Shown: positions 43,545 through 54,013, numbered from the stretch's first letter. The stretch is DNA of 64,000 nucleotides from Dermacentor variabilis (GCF_050947875.1 NC_134570.1:202133750-202197749), one strand, 5' to 3'. The notes: generated by a model from the letters alone, not told the origin. Numbers and translations are program-made.

Positions 43545-43765
43545 TCCACGGACTGATGTATGACAACGACATTCTGCCACTAGCGGACAACGCATGTGAT
43601 TTAGACACTTGCGAATATTTATGGCAAAGCAGCGACAAACCTAGACCTTAAGTTTAGCGCAGAGAAATCGGAACTTACGATCTTTAATGAGAGGACGAAT
43701 AATTACATGGTGTCAATTCAACAGCAAGTCATACGCATAGTCAAACAATGTATATACCTATGCGT
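43545..43765 (+). mobile_element. LINE reverse transcriptase fragment
   Basis: Frames give LMYDNDILPLADNACDL (catalytic YADD degraded), FSAEKSEL and QQQVIRIVKQCIYL, the order seen around the RT active site and the following template grip. Only about 70 codons, with frameshifts. Confidence 0.5.
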
Positions 43766-43767
43766 AT

Positions 43768-44030
43768 ATACAGGGTGTCCCACGTAACTTGAGCCAAACA
43801 TTAAAAATATGGAAATACAATGTAGCTGAACAGACTGAAGGTAATGTTTGCCATCGCTTGGAGATACTCAGATAAACTTTTTTATTAGGCTTAATTAAAT
43901 AACTAGCCCTAGTTAATTATTCTACTTCTGAAATATTATAATTCGGTGAAAAGTGTCAATGAGAAAATAGTATAGCAACAGGAAAACTCCGAATCAAACA
44001 AAAAATGCAATGCCTCATAGCCCCGTCAGA
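43768..44030. repeat. Dispersed repeat beginning ACAGGGTGTCCCACGTAACT
   Basis: The start matches a type of arthropod DNA-transposon-derived repeat beginning GGGTGTCCCA. No coding capacity. Its last 27 bp (AAAAAATGCAATGCCTCATA...) recur as a direct repeat at about 44156-44184. Confidence 0.45.
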
Positions 44031-44169
44031 CAGAGGCTTCAAGCCCTCAGCAAAGTCAAGCGAACAGTGCTTAAATCCTTTCTGATCACGCATACAACAT
44101 ACAAAACAGCATGTCGAAAAATGTCATCATCAATGGCTCGTACCCCAGTAAGCAAGCAAAAAATGCAAT

Positions 44170-44306
44170 GACTCATAGTCCCGTAAGTTTCATGGCTACT
44201 CACTTTGCGTGAATTAGCTGCGATGACACTGCCTCTGTTGTCGTTGTCGGTGATTTCAATGTGTATGTGTGGGTATCGAAAAGGGAACGGTTTACGCGTT
44301 CCACGA
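44170..44306 (+). pseudogene. Endonuclease-domain relic, left half, interrupted
   Basis: Encodes FMATHFA-like, then RDDTASVVVVGDFNVYVW, an AP-type endonuclease GDFN motif. It parallels 52620-52710 (MTTHFALVSRDDTTLV...GGFNVGISKPGKKW). The similarity stops at the edge of the long inverted-repeat element and resumes at 50407. Confidence 0.55.
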
Positions 44307-45088
44307 GATTCCACGAGAGATCAACACGGGTCAAAAAATTCATATTTTAGATTTCATTGAATATTTTATATTTCTTGCGCATATCACTCGGTAGCACTAC
44401 AGTGAATGTGGCTCCTTTTTTAAATGATTATTTTAGGAGGAAAAAGATAAGCAGATTCTTCAGTGTGGAGGTGCCTATTTTATGCCCCAAGCATTTTCAC
44501 AAATTCACAACGATGTGAAATACAATATGTTACAGCTACGAAGAATACATTCTTGTGTGTAAAACGTAAACGTAAAGAAGGGTCAGCTAGCACTGTTTGA
44601 GGCTTTCGTGCAAAACGGAAGTGTTTTAGAAAAATTGCTTAATTTGGTACAATCTTCAAAAGTTGCTATATTTACGATTTTTATCAACTAAACCAATCCA
44701 CGTAGGCGTTTGAAATTCGCTGGACTGTGAGACCTTAACTTACTCAATAATTGTGCTGAATGTTCTTGCTGTATCACAAATTGCCATTTCTAGAATTCGC
44801 CTCAAATTTGAAGTATTGACAAAAATGAGCGCTATTTAAAAATCAAAATAAAAAAAACCATCATAAATTTTTCTCAAAATCTCGTAAACAAGTGTTCACA
44901 GGCACGTGGAAAAGAATATTGAAAAACATGTTGCATTATTTTGTTTGTAATCACGATACAGCTGGTAGAAATGAGAGCTTTGCCAGAATGCAGCAAGGTG
45001 CTAAGAAAAAGGGACATCGGGGTAAAAAGAGCGTGCCTAAGGCTCCGACTTGCCTAAACTTGACCGTGATCGCGACGTAAAAGCAGTT
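44307..45088 (+). repeat. Left terminal inverted repeat
   Basis: About 780 bp. Inner edge GTGATCGCGACGTAAAAGCAGTTT. It contains the uninterrupted version of the Ruka insertion site of the right arm (at about 44540-44555). Confidence 0.85.
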
Positions 45089-45369
45089 TCGACCTCATAA
45101 TTAATACTTCTGCATAAAACTGCGTTTAGTACACTAGATATTTGCTTGAATGGGAATAAAGAAGCGTCAACATAAGTATTACGTGGCTTATTTTATTTAA
45201 CAGCAAGTGCCTTCTCCTTGAAGCGGAGATAATTTGTACCTTCTGTTAATGGAGGTTTGTATTTATTTGTGTGCTACAGAATTAACTGTTAACTCGGTAT
45301 GAATGTACACAGGTAACAGAATGTACAGCAGGTAAATGCCTCTGAAAATGTCGTACTGGTCATTACATG

Positions 45370-46062
45370 AACATCATTTTACAACCTAAGAGGCGGTGGT
45401 GGGAGTAGCGATGACGTTGGTTAAGGCAGGGTTAGCTGGCACATAGTGCCAGCGATCGCTTACTTTACCGCCTCTGAAGAAAAAGAAAAAAGGAACTGTT
45501 AGATTGCTATATAATGAAAAGTTCACAGTCCCTAAGGATCACCACTTGTCGGAAAGTTCACAGTTTCTTAGAAAAGCTGGAAAGAAGCACGACACTTCCT
45601 ATTTCAGATACTTGGGTCTTTTGGGAAACATTACCTGTTCCGCGCACTCATAAGGAAATTGCCTTCTGTGCAAAGCCTCAAGTAGAGCATTTATTTCTTC
45701 ATTGAAGTATTGGCAGGACCAGATGAACTCTCGGCCAAACTTGCTGGTATACAATGCATGGGATAGTTGCAGAAGCACCACTGACGAATGCTAAACGATG
45801 ATAGCGTGCTGAGAACACGTCCTCAGTTTTCGAAACGCTGCAGTACTGGCAGCTATTCGACATTTTTCTATAGGACCAACTGATCCAGAGGGCCAAATCA
45901 CGCAGTTCTAATGAAGCGAATCCAATACGCAGTGGCACAGTTGCTTGCTTGTTGACTTACTGACCCGTCAGTGTACACTTGTTTATGATCCGCATATGCC
46001 TCATTGAAGTGCTCTAACGTGGAGGCAGGTAGAGAGCACAAGGAACTTCGAGCATAGCCGAT
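45370..46062 (-). pseudogene. LINE RNase H domain and 3' end
   Basis: On the minus strand, HKQVYTDGSVSQQASNCATAYWI (about 45905-45990) is the first catalytic strand of a LINE RNase H (TDGS). Further decayed pieces follow to about 45600. The 3' UTR at 45370-45480 includes the palindrome CTGGCACATAGTGCCAG and ends with complementary GAGGCGG/CCGCCTC blocks. RNase H after RT is found in I/R1/LOA-group LINEs. It abuts the stop codon of the DDE-like gene. Confidence 0.6.
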
Positions 46063-46070
46063 GTATACGC

Positions 46071-48085
46071 TCAGAAAGGCTTGATCCTTTTCCAATTACC
46101 TGCAGCAGTGCAAGACATTAATACAACGCGATCGAAGTTGCTGGCGTCTGGCTCGCTTAACCAAATGTGCCAAGACCGTATGCCTGGAACACGTGGCAAA
46201 GATTTCCACTGGTTCTTTTTGAGGCGGCGAAAGTTCTCTACTTCTTCCGCATATGCATAGAGCAGTTTTACGTTTTTCAGCGTTGTAGTCATTTGCGCCA
46301 CCATTTCAGAGGCTGACCTAATGACTGTAGTGCTGTTTGCTCTGAGATTGTAGAGCGAGGCTTGGTGCTCTACTAAGCCACCAACGCCATCGCAAGCGTT
46401 TTTGCCATGTCCTGTGGCCGAAAAAGCCACTTCGTTGAAGCGTGCTCCTTCTGTGACAGCTCGTAAAGCTGATACTTGTTTTTGAAATGCCTACTGGCGC
46501 CGTCAGACACGTATGTAACATGTTTGTCAAGCTGAAGTTCTTCCTTCATGCACTGGTAGATTTTTTCCAGTGCAAAGCAAGCGTGTGCAGCATCATGACA
46601 TATGTCATCACTGATTACAGCAAAACATTAAGTGGATCCTCTACTCGTGACGACACACGTAAATAGCGAGACCTGTTTTTTGTGCCAATGGTATGATTAT
46701 GCCTCGTTCGGTACAACATCTGTCCAATTCTCTGCAAAGTCAATGTGAAAGACACGGGATCCGTGCTGTTGATTCCGTTTGGCGTCGTGTATTGCTGATG
46801 CTTGAATTCCCCTTATGTAATCATGGGTGATCCACTTAACAAGCCATACTCCAAGCTCCCGCAGAAAGGTAGTAGCCTGTGCTGTCTTTTTGACGAGGTC
46901 GCCATTTTTCCATACCGCATAGTTTACCTCTGTCTCTTCAGGGATTCCCAAAGTTGTAGTAGTTAAAGCATCCTCGTTTGCACAATAATCACAATCACCC
47001 TGGAAACAATCAGTCGTGGGCGAGGTGCAAAGACATAGCTCTTTGAGGTGGGTAATTGTGTAGGCACCTTCAGTGAGCTCTTCTAGCGCGGAAACACACT
47101 GTGTGGCATTGGTACAATATATATAAAGGCACACGTCTTGTTGTGGAGCAAGGAGAACCCATTTTGGCCAGAGAGAATAAAACTTTGAGAGCCGAATAGA
47201 TATATCTGGATCGGCTTCCTTAACGAGACGATATGTCTCCCGTACCGAGCGGGTCATGAACCTCTTGGCAGCATACTGTTTGTTCCCATCAATCGAAACA
47301 GATACTACATCCTTTTTGTTGGGACTCTGCCGAGAACATCCATGCTCGTCTTTGGTATAATATTCCACAGCGGTCTGCACGTCTGTTGGGTTCAACCGCG
47401 ATCTCTCAGGTGCGTCTGGTGCTGACCATATTCCACGCTTCTCGCGCCAACGTCGGGATTTGTATATCATGTAGGCTGACAAATTTGGAATGAGAGCTTC
47501 AACTTTTCAGCGCACCAGTTGGCTTGGGAACAGAGTCAACAAGCGCATTCGCTCTTGATACGAAGAGCACATGTCATAGGCTTTTTTAAAGTTGGTGAAC
47601 CATTCGGTGCACACGCCGCATTTCGTACCTGAGGGGTCCAAATGGCGCTTGCACTCTACGAAGTGAGATTTCGACCTTGCAGTGCCACCGAGTTGAATTT
47701 GCTTTAGCACCGGGCGAAAGTTCCTTAGTCACGAATTCGACTTCTGCTGATGAACGTGAGGCAAAGTTTCAAGTGGATGTAGGCACTCCTTTCTACCTCC
47801 CAGTTCGTCTTCTTCCGGTAAAAATTCATCAGCTGTTTCAGCAGGGGAAGCATCGGAAAAATAGAGCATTTCTTTTAGTCACCGGAAGCAATTTTGGCAT
47901 ACCTGGTCGTCATCCTGTGCATGGCGGGCAGCTCGCGGCAAGAGTTTCTGCAGTGCAGATACACAAATGTCTCCAACCTTGCAGACATTTCTTTGAAGCG
48001 GTATTTTCTTTTTGTGCACTTTCAAGTAATCTGCACAAAAGACCCTATCACCGCTGTAACAGTAAGCCATCGCACCTCTACTCAC
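46071..48085 (-). pseudogene. Intronless gene with DDE-transposase-like motifs, family not recognised
   Basis: Minus strand. 47879-48085: Cys-rich N-terminus (VFCADYLKVH, VCKVGDICVSALQKLL, VCQNCF). 47507-47710: KSHFVECKRHLDPSGTKCGVCTEWF. 46697-47482 (261 aa, open): CLYIYCTNATQCV...CFQGDCDYCANEDAL, ending HIDFAENWTDVVPNEA. After a TAA and frame changes: SYHWHKKQVSLFTCV, VISDDICHDAAHACFALEKIY, VTYVSDGASRHFKNKYQLYEL. 46071-46430: FSATGHGKNACDGVGGLVEHQAS, then PRVPGIRSWHIW and a natural stop after KRIKPF. The conserved acidic residues (DFAEN, SDDICHD, SDGA, CDGVGG) and the absence of introns inside an inverted-repeat element suggest a transposase. I recognise no named superfamily. At least three premature stops and two frameshifts. 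Confidence 0.6.
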
Positions 48086-48256
48086 ACCTCAAAACTACTG
48101 CGAACACTGTTAGCGCTTGTCTATGATGAATGACGACTGTGGGATGTGCGCAGAACCCTCAGCACAAAACTGGCCTGTCGTCTGTCTCGAGGTCGTTCAC
48201 GCCTGATACAAGCAGACGTAAAAATAAGAGCGCCTACCTGAACGAAGTGGAGGGGA

Positions 48257-48592
48257 AAATTCATCATCATCATCATCAGCCTGGTTATGCCAACTGCAGG
48301 GCAAAGGCCTCTCTCATATTTCTCCAACTACCCCGGTCATGTACTAATTCTGGCCATGCCGTCCCTGCAAACTTCTTAATCTCATCCGCCCACCTAACTT
48401 TCTGCCGCCCCCTGCTACGCTTCCCTTCCCTTGGGATCCAGTCCGTAACCTTTAACGACCATCGGTTATCTTCCCTCCTCATTACGTGTCCTGCCCATGC
48501 CCATTTCTTTTTCTTGATTTCAACTAAGATATCATTAACTCGCGTTTGTTCCCTCACCCAATCTGCTCTTTTCTTTTCCCTTAACGTTATAC
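48257..48592 (-). mobile_element. RTE LINE insertion, heavily 5'-truncated
   Basis: TGATGATGATGATG tail at 48260-48276 and the last 90 or so codons of the RT ORF (REQTRVNDILVEIKKKKWAW, GRQKVRWADEIKKFAG), open to the natural stop. About 96% identical to 2005-2333. No TSD recognised; the 5' edge abuts a palindromic ACGTTATA-rich stretch (48583-48628). Confidence 0.9.
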
Positions 48593-48599
48593 CGTTATA

Positions 48600-49376
48600 G
48601 GCCGTTATAACGTCATAACGTTATAGGTGAAAATTAAGGTGTACTAGATTGATTCCGTATCTAATCCAAATTCCTTTTTTATAATAGGTAAGATAACTGT
48701 GCCATCACCTATAGGTGGTGTTTAAGGGATGGTACCTACGACATCTTACTAGCTCCCCGATTGCTTCCGGCGGTTGCAATCAGCAAGAGCATGACGTTCG
48801 AGATTAGCTTGTGTTACCCAAAGAGCGCCATCGCTGGGGCAATAATTTGGACGCCTGAAAAACCATAAACTAAATCATTGCTTCCGAAACAGGGAACACG
48901 GTGTCTAATATCGGAGTTGTCGAGCAGAAGGCAGCTCTTCAGTAGACGGCAGACGGCAGCGCATACGAAACAACGGGAGTGTTCAGAGCTTATTCTGGTT
49001 AAGGCGGCGGCCGTACTGCCAAAAAATTTCAACGTATTCACTTCATCCTTCTGCCACTGCCTCCCGTGGCTTCACTACCTATTCTGCTACACTCTGCCAA
49101 CACGATCAAGAGGAAGAAGAAGAAACTTTAGTAAAGAATAGTCCGGCAGTTCTTGATGTTGTGGCCTCAGGTGACGGCTCGAAGTTCTTGGACTCGAGCG
49201 GCATCTTTGGCTTACACGATCAAAAGAGGCGATTTTCACAGCCGCCGCATCTGAAAGCATGAACTAAGTATAGGCGCCAAAGATGGCCGAGGAGAAGCAT
49301 AACTCCACGAATTTGTCGGAAATTCAGACATTTTAGAAAGGCGTCGTTGAAATAATAATTCTAGCTTACCAAAACT
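48600..49376. other. Unassigned interior of the inverted-repeat element
   Basis: No coding signal. Contains GAAGAAGAAGAAAC near 49110. Confidence 0.4.
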
Positions 49377-50406
49377 GCCTTTACGTCGCAATCACGGTCA
49401 AGTTTAGGCAAGTCAGAGCCTCAGGCACGCTCTTTTTACCCTGATGTCTCTTTCTTAGCACCTTGCTGCATTCTGGCAAAGCTTTCATTTCCACCAGCTG
49501 TATTGTGATTACAACCAAAATAATGCAACATGTTTTTCAATATTCTTTTCCACGTGCCTGTGAACACTTGTTTACGAGATTTTGAGAAAACATTACGATG
49601 GGGTTTTTTTATTTTGATTTTTAAATAGTGCTTATTTTTGTCAAAACTTCAAATTTGAGGCGAATTCTAGAAATGGCAATTTGTGATACAGCAAGAATAT
49701 TCAGCACAAATATTGAGTAATTTAAGGTCTCACAGTCCAGAGAATTTCAAACGGCTACGTGGATTGGTTTAGTTGATAAAAAATCGTAAATATAGCAACT
49801 TTTGAAGATTGTACCAAATTAAGGAATTTTTCTAAAACACTTCCGTTTTGCACGAAAGCCTCAAACAGTACTAGCTGACCCTTCTTTACGTCTATGGTTT
49901 ACACACAAGAATGTATAAAAAAATATTATGGGGTTTTAAGTGCCAAAACCACTTTCTGATTATGAGGCACGCCGTAGTGGAGGACTCCGGAAATTTCGAC
50001 CACCTGGGGATCTTTAACGTGTACGTAAATCTAGGTACACGGGTGTTTTCGCATTTCGCCCCAATCGAAATGCGGCCGCCATGGCCGGGATTCGATCCCG
50101 CGACCTCGTGCTCAGCAGCCCAACACCATAGCCACTGAGCAACCACGGCGGGTGGCCACAAGAATGTATTCTTCGCAGCTGTAACATATTGTATTTCACA
50201 TCGTTGTGAATTTGTGAAAATGCCTTGGGCATAAAATAGGCACCTCCACACTGAAGAATCTGCTTATTTTTTCCTCCTAAAATATTCATTTAAAAAAAGA
50301 GCCACATTCACTTTAGTGCTACCGAGTGATATGGGCATAAAATATAAAATATTCAAAGAAATCTAAAATATGAATTTTTTGACCCGTGTTGATCTCTCGT
50401 GGAATC
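49377..50406 (-). repeat. Right terminal inverted repeat, containing a Ruka insertion
   Basis: Reverse complement of 44307-45088, with 49917-50156 (Ruka) plus a 13-bp duplicated site added. Confidence 0.85.
49917..50156 (-). mobile_element. Ruka SINE, full length, with 13-bp TSD
   Basis: CACAAGAATGTAT occurs at 49904-49916 and 50157-50169. On the minus strand the copy starts with a tRNA-like head (GCCGTGGTTGCTCAGTGGCT, A-box-like TGGCTATGGTG, B-box-like GGATCGAATCC), followed by the body and ending in an A/T-rich tail. The opposite arm of the host element shows the empty site. RNA polymerase III transcription from the internal boxes and LINE-driven retroposition are expected for the family. 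Confidence 0.95.
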
Positions 50407-50631
50407 ACCACCCCCTTGCGATGCCACAGTGATCCGGCCCAACCGTACATCCAGCGGCGTACGTGCACCGATTCGACATTCTCAAAGAATGTGATTGCAG
50501 TTGTGAGTGAAATGACGACCCTCAAGACAATAAATGAGTTTGTACCTTTTGTTCAAAATTATGTGTCACCTCCGAGTCATGTGCTAAACATGTGCTGGTC
50601 AACCACCTTCACGGAGTGGAATGGCTCATGA
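50407..50631 (+). pseudogene. Endonuclease-domain relic, right half
   Basis: Encodes IQRRTCTDSTFSKNVIAVVSEMTTL and then the non-coding end GCTGGTCAACCACCTTCACG...AATGGCTCATGAT. It parallels the end of the copy at 52560-53004. Followed by a pyrimidine-rich tract (50631-50710). Confidence 0.55.
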
Positions 50632-50710
50632 TTTTTTTTACTTTCTCTCTGTCTTTCTTTCTTCGTTTCTTTCTTTCTTCTTTCTTTCCTTCGTTCTTTC
50701 TTCCTTTGGT
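50631..50710. repeat. TTTC-rich pyrimidine tract
   Basis: Imperfect TTTCTTTC repeats. Confidence 0.85.
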
Positions 50711-51204
50711 TTCTTCATTCATATTCAGCCATTGCATGTTTGCTTGCTTACGAGGGTATGAGCCATTCCTGATTATGTCGTTCTGTTTTCGGGAAGGAGC
50801 CATTGCTGCTGGTATTTTTTGTACAATTCCTCTACTTTTCTTGTATCACTCTTCTGCTTTGTATCACTGGACTAGACACCGCTTATTGGGGGGGGGGCGG
50901 TTATGAGCCATTTCTACGAGCCACTTGAGCCCTTCGCCTTAATAAATCGTGTGCCAAAGTAGCCGTGCGGTTTGGGGCTGCTTCCACCTCGGGCACTAGG
51001 TCGGAACTCATGTTTTCCAGGACTGCATACGTAAATCAACATTAATTCTAAAAAAAAAATCCGGTATTTTTTTCTTTATGTGTTAACCATAGACAGTTAA
51101 AATATATTCCGCAAAGAACTCCACCCCAATACTTCAGTACCTTTTGTTCTAACACACACGTGTGCGCTACTCTATTTGATACAATGTACTAAAAAAATTA
51201 TCCT
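50711..51204. other. Unassigned DNA
   Basis: No coding feature. A G8 run near 50888-50897. Confidence 0.4.
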
Positions 51205-52046
51205 TTGCTTTCCGCCCGGCAGCTGTCTTTATTCTTAATGAAGCCAGGAAACCGACCCTGATGCCACCAACGCTCATATAGTAACCGGTAGCGCGCACAA
51301 TGTTCTCGCACACCTTGTGTGATATACCGTAGCGCTGAATTGTTTCTTGTATAGCGTAAGAGAGTCCGTCGTAAAAGCAGAAGTGCACTGTTGGGCACAT
51401 TTGCTTAAGTTGATGAACTTGAATTGCGCCAAGAAAACCCGTCGAAGCAATCGCACCTGCTTTTTAAGAAGCCTACTGCACCATGAATATCCAGGCATTT
51501 ATTTTTTAACGGCGCCAAAGTTTAATAGAGCAATATAAATCTTGCTGACATTATTGTTATCATTCGAGTGTTGAAATTGCTAGCCTCTAGATACGGAGTA
51601 AGTTGATTAGTTGTTTGCGTAATATACGAAGGTACGATAATTAAATTGTCAATAATTGATTTTAGGCAGCTAACGGACATGAGTAGCTTGGAGCCAGTCC
51701 TCGAGATTATCTAGCTGAGCGGATAATTATTAAACATGCTTCTGTATTGCACAAATGTTTTTCATGTAACCTCTTTGAAAGCATAACTGATGCTGAAAAG
51801 GAACGTTTATAAGGGCGACCTGACCGAGCCCAGTCTTTTGTGATAATGTGATCAATGGTATCGCTCCGTGAGTACTGTACATACATTCCTTGCGGCCAGT
51901 CCGCTTTCGATGGACACATTCGTTTTTTTCGAAATCAAGCAGTCTAAAGCTTTAATGTCACTACAACAGCGAACGTGTGCCGCCAAAACTTGCTTGGTCG
52001 AAGGAGGGATGCACGACGCAATGATGGTGCAGATTTAGCGCGTCAT
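51205..52046 (-). repeat. Outer 0.84-kb inverted repeat, right arm, with a coding-like frame
   Basis: Reverse-complement relative of 41941-42765. On the minus strand 51167-51400 stays open as MCPTVHFCFYDGLSYAIQET, then IQRYGISHKVCENIVRATGY and YMSVGGIRVGFLASLRI. Upstream, AGAI.S.GFLGAIQVHQLKQ reads in the same frame as far as about 51465. The left arm keeps recognisable counterparts (for example RGIRLGFLAS). I do not recognise the protein. The terminal GCGCGTCAT edge is shared by both arms. Confidence 0.65.
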
Positions 52047-52304
52047 CGCCGTCGAGAGGCAAGGGGGATAACGAATGCGAACCGCTAGCAGCTCCTCGCG
52101 GGACCGTGCCAATGGTGATAGTGCCGTCGAGACAAAATACAGAGCGGCAATACTGACTGCACAGGCGCTTTCACAGCGAAGCTGTGTACCTCTGGCCCGA
52201 AATGCATTTGTCGTGTCAGGGAGCAAAAATGCCGGCCGATCCCGGAGGTTGCGGAGTATCGGGCTGTCATGCGGCGGAGGTGAAGCAGGCTTCGAGTGCT
52301 TCGC
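52047..52304. other. Unassigned DNA between repeat arm and microsatellite
   Basis: Moderately GC-rich; no feature recognised. Confidence 0.4.
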
Positions 52305-52305
52305 C

Positions 52306-52398
<93 letters not shown>
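52305..52398. repeat. (AAT)n microsatellite, about 31 units
   Basis: A pure AAT/TAA run. Long frames across it (poly-Asn, poly-Ile, poly-Tyr, poly-Leu) are artefacts. Confidence 0.98.
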
Positions 52399-52400
<2 letters not shown>

Positions 52401-52559
52401 AGATGCATTGTTCCCCGTCGATGGGTATGCTGGAATCGCACACGGCCTCACGCGCAGAAGGCATTGCCATATATGCAGAGGAGGAAATGTATGTATACTA
52501 CCGTACAACCTTAACTCGTAAAGGAGAGGGGCAGCGACTGTGGGGTTGTGTGCTATACA

Positions 52560-53004
52560 AACGAAAGACGGAATTATGATATCCACTGCCTATATATATT
52601 CAGGCGCACCCAACTGTGGTATTAAGAAGTTCATGACCACGCACTTTGCATTGGTTAGCCGCGATGACACTACCCTTGTGATCACCTTTGGAGGCTTCAA
52701 TGTGGGCATTTCAAAACCAGGAAAGAAATGGTTCACTAAGCTTGTGCAAGAAGAATTTGGTTTGAAGTGCTAGGCCAATCGAAGTAACTCAATAAGTAAC
52801 AACGCTCGTGCATAGATTCTACTTTGGCCAAGATTCTGTCTAAGGTTGTAACCGGGCCAACCCGTATATGTCGCAGTAATCACAAGGCTATCGTCACTAC
52901 CATTACCAAATGGGGAAAATAAATACATGACCCGTTGTGTAATCCTGTCTGATGTGCTACAGCTTAGCTGGTCATCCACCTTCACAGAGTGGAATGGCTC
53001 CTAA
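52560..53004 (+). pseudogene. Endonuclease-domain relic with Helitron-like 3' end, uninterrupted copy
   Basis: Encodes MTTHFALVSRDDTTLV, GGFNVGISKPGKKWFTKLVQ (normally GDFN) and, after stops, SNHKAIVTTITKWG, like the SDHKA block that ends AP-type endonuclease domains. The 3' end has TCCAC(9)GTGGA, able to form a short hairpin, and terminates TCCTAA before TATATA, fitting a Helitron CTRR end inserted at an AT site. A LINE endonuclease is the alternative. Confidence 0.5.
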
Positions 53005-53118
53005 TATATATATATTTTTTCTTTTTGCGTCGGTTTCGCGTTCAGAAAGTGATAATGGTAGCAGTGCCATTCAACCTTGTCTCTGTGGTTATAAATAAGA
53101 TTCAAGTAAACTCTAGAT

Positions 53119-53342
53119 CCGCGCCGTGCTTGCTTAGTGTCTGTGGTGTTGGGCTGCTAAGCACGAGGTCGCGGGATCAGATCCCGGCTACGGCGGCAGC
53201 ATTTCGATGGGGACGGAATGCGAAAACGTCCGTGTACTTAGATTTAGGTGCAAGTTAAAGAGTCGAAAATATTCCGGAGTCTCCCATTACCATGAGCCTC
53301 ATAATCAGATTGTGAGCTTGACACGTAAAAAGCCCATAATGT
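53119..53342 (+). mobile_element. Ruka-type SINE
   Basis: Head GTCTGTGGTGTTGGGCTGCT, B-box-like GGATCAGATCC, CATTTCGATGGGGACGGAAT, CCGGAGTCTCCCATTACCAT and CATAATCAGATTGTGAGC, in + orientation. Confidence 0.92.
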
Positions 53343-53399
53343 TAACGTCGATATTTCATTTGCATGCGAAAATAGGTACAAGTAAGGAAATGCTAGCAT

Positions 53400-53725
53400 C
53401 TCACACACACCTATACATAAAAACATATTTTCACCACACTCTCTCTCTCAAGCACACAGACGTAAAGATAACTGGCATCTTCACCTCCACGCACATTTAG
53501 ACGCGCCCACGCATGTACACACACAGAAAAATGTGCGCACGCACGCACCGACACTGAAATGCGCGCGTACACAAATGCGCGTATGCACGCAGACGCATAA
53601 CCGCGCTCGTTCGCACGCAGATTCAAATACGGAGACACAAGCGCGGGCGAACACACAAACTCAAATACACGCGCATGCACACTCAAGACGTGCACACGCA
53701 TATACACTCCCTCTCCCTCCCTGCT
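53400..53725. repeat. CA-rich low-complexity tract
   Basis: Imperfect CACACGCA/ACGCAC repeats; frames across it are artefacts. Confidence 0.85.
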
Positions 53726-54013
53726 GCCTCTCAATACGCTACTGCGTGCAGAGTGAATCACACTTGCACTGCAATTGCAGTTCCAACACCAGCTCTAATA
53801 AATCACCTTACAGTTTAAATTTCGGGCTTCATGAAGTCAATAGGGCTATGTTTTTATATATACTGACTACAAAATTGCACTTAGTGTAGGAAGTCGCCAT
53901 TTTTTACTTGGCTTAGAAAAGTTTAGCTCCGCCTACCTACCTGTCCTGACGCTCCCGAGGAAGTTCCCAGCAGGCTCTGCTTCGCTGAGCACTATCGAGT
54001 AGTCCCACAAGCC

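Larger units (their letters stand above)
44307..50406 (-). mobile_element. 6.1-kb DNA element with 0.78-kb terminal inverted repeats and an unclassified DDE-like gene
   Basis: The left arm 44307-45088 and right arm 49377-50406 are reverse complements, about 90% alike by eye once a Ruka insertion in the right arm is removed. The outer tips are GATTCCACGAGAGATCAAC and its complement. The interior carries the broken gene at 46071-48085 plus a LINE 3' fragment (45370-46062) and an RTE fragment (48257-48592) that look like later insertions. No TSD was identified. Long TIRs are known from MULE and foldback elements, but the protein does not show MULE motifs I recognise. Confidence 0.75.

Noticed and set aside
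44307..50406. Assembly artefact (false palindrome) as the source of the inverted arms
   Set aside because: The arms differ by about 10% and only one carries Ruka with its TSD, which a mis-joined palindrome would not show.
52035..52586. Open frames with poly-Leu, poly-Asn, poly-Ile and poly-Tyr
   Set aside because: All arise from the AAT microsatellite.
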